A DNA stretch of 7,277 nucleotides from an uncultured Clostridia bacterium (GTDB lineage: Bacteria; Bacillota_A; Clostridia; Christensenellales; Aristaeellaceae): contig CAMVBO010000079.1 of assembly GCA_947165745.1 (NCBI GenBank), positions 1-7,277 of the forward strand. Direction: 5' to 3'. How positions within the stretch are numbered: position 1 is the stretch's first letter; each line of letters begins with the position of its first letter. A model generated the notes under the pieces. The model ran no database searches. It was not told where the DNA came from and saw only the letters and a list, made by a program, of their open reading frames with translations. The translations under genes and the position numbers were made by a program. Shown here piece by piece: positions 6,291 to 7,277 of the stretch.

Positions 6291-7277
6291 ATGCGCGAGG
6301 ATTGGCATATCGAGACGTTGAACGACCTGTTTGCCGCGCTGTTCAAGCCCGGCGAGGACGCGGGCCCGGTGATCCGCGAGCCCAAGCGGCCCCTGCGGGA
6401 GGACCTGTTTGCGCTGTTTTTCCCGGACGCGCTGGTCCGGCAGTACGCGGACAAGTCCAAGTCGAATCTGACCTGGTTTTTCAACAGCGATCCGCGCAAC
6501 AAGTCCGTGCGGCGGTCGCTGGCGGCGCTGCTGCGGGAGAATGCCCAGGCCGTGGCGGACGAGACCCACGGAAAGTGCCACGCGGCGCTCTGGCCCCGGC
6601 CGGGCCACGCCGTGTTTGACGGGGCAGCGCTGCGCGCGGTGTTGGGCGGCGTGTGCCTGCCGTCGGCGCTGGACGGCCGGCTGGGCATCACCCGGGCGTC
6701 TGACGACGGCCAGCCCAGTCGACTGGATGTGTTCTTCGACGCCGACGAGGCCGGCGCGCTGGCCCGGATGCTGCTGACCCTGGCCGTCGCCGGGGACGTG
6801 CCCGCCGAGACCGTCGCGGCGCTCTGGCGGGGCGAGGGCGGCGACTGCGAGTTCCTGGGCGGGGATGCCACCCTGGCCGGGAGCATCCGCTATTGCCGCA
6901 TGCTGGACCTGCGGGGCCGCCATGAGCGGGCCTTCCAGGGCTACGAGCGCGTCGCCCGCCAGCTGGACCGCCCGGCCCAGACCCTGGACGAGTCCGCGCT
7001 GTACTGCCGCATGGGCGAAATGCTGTTTACCGGCGAGGGCTGCGCGCGGGACGAGAAGGAGGCCCTGCGCTATGACGAGCTGGGGCTGCTGGACGAAAAC
7101 CCCCGATCCTGGTATCAGCTGGGCCGCCACGCCACCGGCACGCCCGCCCGCCAGGCCATGGAAAAGGCCGTGGAGCTGGGCTATGCCCCGGCGATCCGGG
7201 AGATGGGCGACGCCTGGTACGCCGGCAGCGCCCGCCTGGCCGCGCTGCGCAACCTGGAGTCCGCCCGCCGCTGCTTC
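6291..7277 (+). CDS. Sel1-like repeat protein with unrecognised N-terminal domain (3' partial)
   Basis: An uninterrupted frame of 329 codons runs from the ATG at 6291 to the right edge, so the C-terminus is missing. It starts MREDWHIETLNDLFAALFKP and has no signal peptide or membrane segment, so a cytoplasmic protein is likely. Residues 1-230 are not recognised. Two similar openings, NDLFAALF near 11 and EDLFALFF near 37, precede a Cys-containing alpha/beta-like region. From about 236 the sequence takes on the Sel1-like (TPR-type) repeat pattern, with ALYCRMGEMLFTGEGCARDEKEALRY, then a degenerate unit around SWYQLGRHA and another beginning AIREMGDAWYAGSA. Sel1 repeats generally mediate protein-protein contacts. 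The gene has its own strong promoter and RBS, so it is probably a separate transcription unit. The N-terminal domain could be an effector, a sensor or only an adaptor; nothing in the sequence decides this. Confidence 0.85.
   Translation, partial: MREDWHIETLNDLFAALFKPGEDAGPVIREPKRPLREDLFALFFPDALVRQYADKSKSNLTWFFNSDPRNKSVRRSLAALLRENAQAVADETHGKCHAALWPRPGHAVFDGAALRAVLGGVCLPSALDGRLGITRASDDGQPSRLDVFFDADEAGALARMLLTLAVAGDVPAETVAALWRGEGGDCEFLGGDATLAGSIRYCRMLDLRGRHERAFQGYERVARQLDRPAQTLDESALYCRMGEMLFTGEGCARDEKEALRYDELGLLDENPRSWYQLGRHATGTPARQAMEKAVELGYAPAIREMGDAWYAGSARLAALRNLESARRCF

Noticed and set aside
6258..7130. A 290-codon - strand open frame across the Sel1-repeat gene
   Set aside because: The + strand frame from 6291 has a promoter, a near-perfect RBS and Sel1-like repeats, while the - strand frame has none of these.

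Overview
The window looks like a chromosomal piece of a GC-rich, Gram-positive-type (Firmicutes/Clostridia-like) bacterium, plausibly an uncultured gut lineage. The support is indirect. The sequence has strong AGGAGG-type ribosome binding sites, sigma-A-like promoters, a textbook intrinsic terminator, a class B sortase with an LPXTG-like surface protein, and a secreted CAP/SH3/Ig-like protein. All genes lie on the + strand and use GC-rich third positions, which also creates long open frames on the opposite strand that I consider spurious.

Layout. (1) Positions 1-971 hold the 3' end of a large Cna-B (collagen-adhesin B-type) surface protein, cut by the left edge. It ends in a cell-wall sorting-type tail with an unusual LLGTG core. 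(2) Positions 976-2358 hold a class B sortase with an exceptionally long acidic, Ala/Pro/Glu-rich stalk between its membrane anchor and catalytic domain. (3) Positions 2355-3209 hold a secreted protein of unknown function, coupled to the sortase by an ATGA overlap. A strong terminator at 3225-3260 closes this probable operon. The economical reading is a surface display module: a substrate, a dedicated anchoring enzyme and an exported partner.

The 3261-3408 interval is AT-rich at its 3' end and carries two tandem sigma-A-like promoters and a strong RBS. They serve (4) 3409-6030, an 873-residue secreted protein with an SH3-like domain, a CAP (SCP-like) domain, an FN3-like domain and three BIG2 Ig-like repeats. 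A long inverted repeat (6054-6109) follows it and may be a terminator. A near-consensus promoter (6230-6258) and a near-perfect RBS then precede (5) a gene starting at 6291 and running off the right edge, whose product ends in Sel1-like (TPR-type) repeats. Its N-terminal part is not recognised.

I see no RNA genes, CRISPR arrays, insertion sequences or phage genes. The least explained parts are the LLGTG sorting signal beside a stalked class B sortase, the co-translated CxxC-containing exported protein, and the N-terminal domain of the Sel1-repeat protein.
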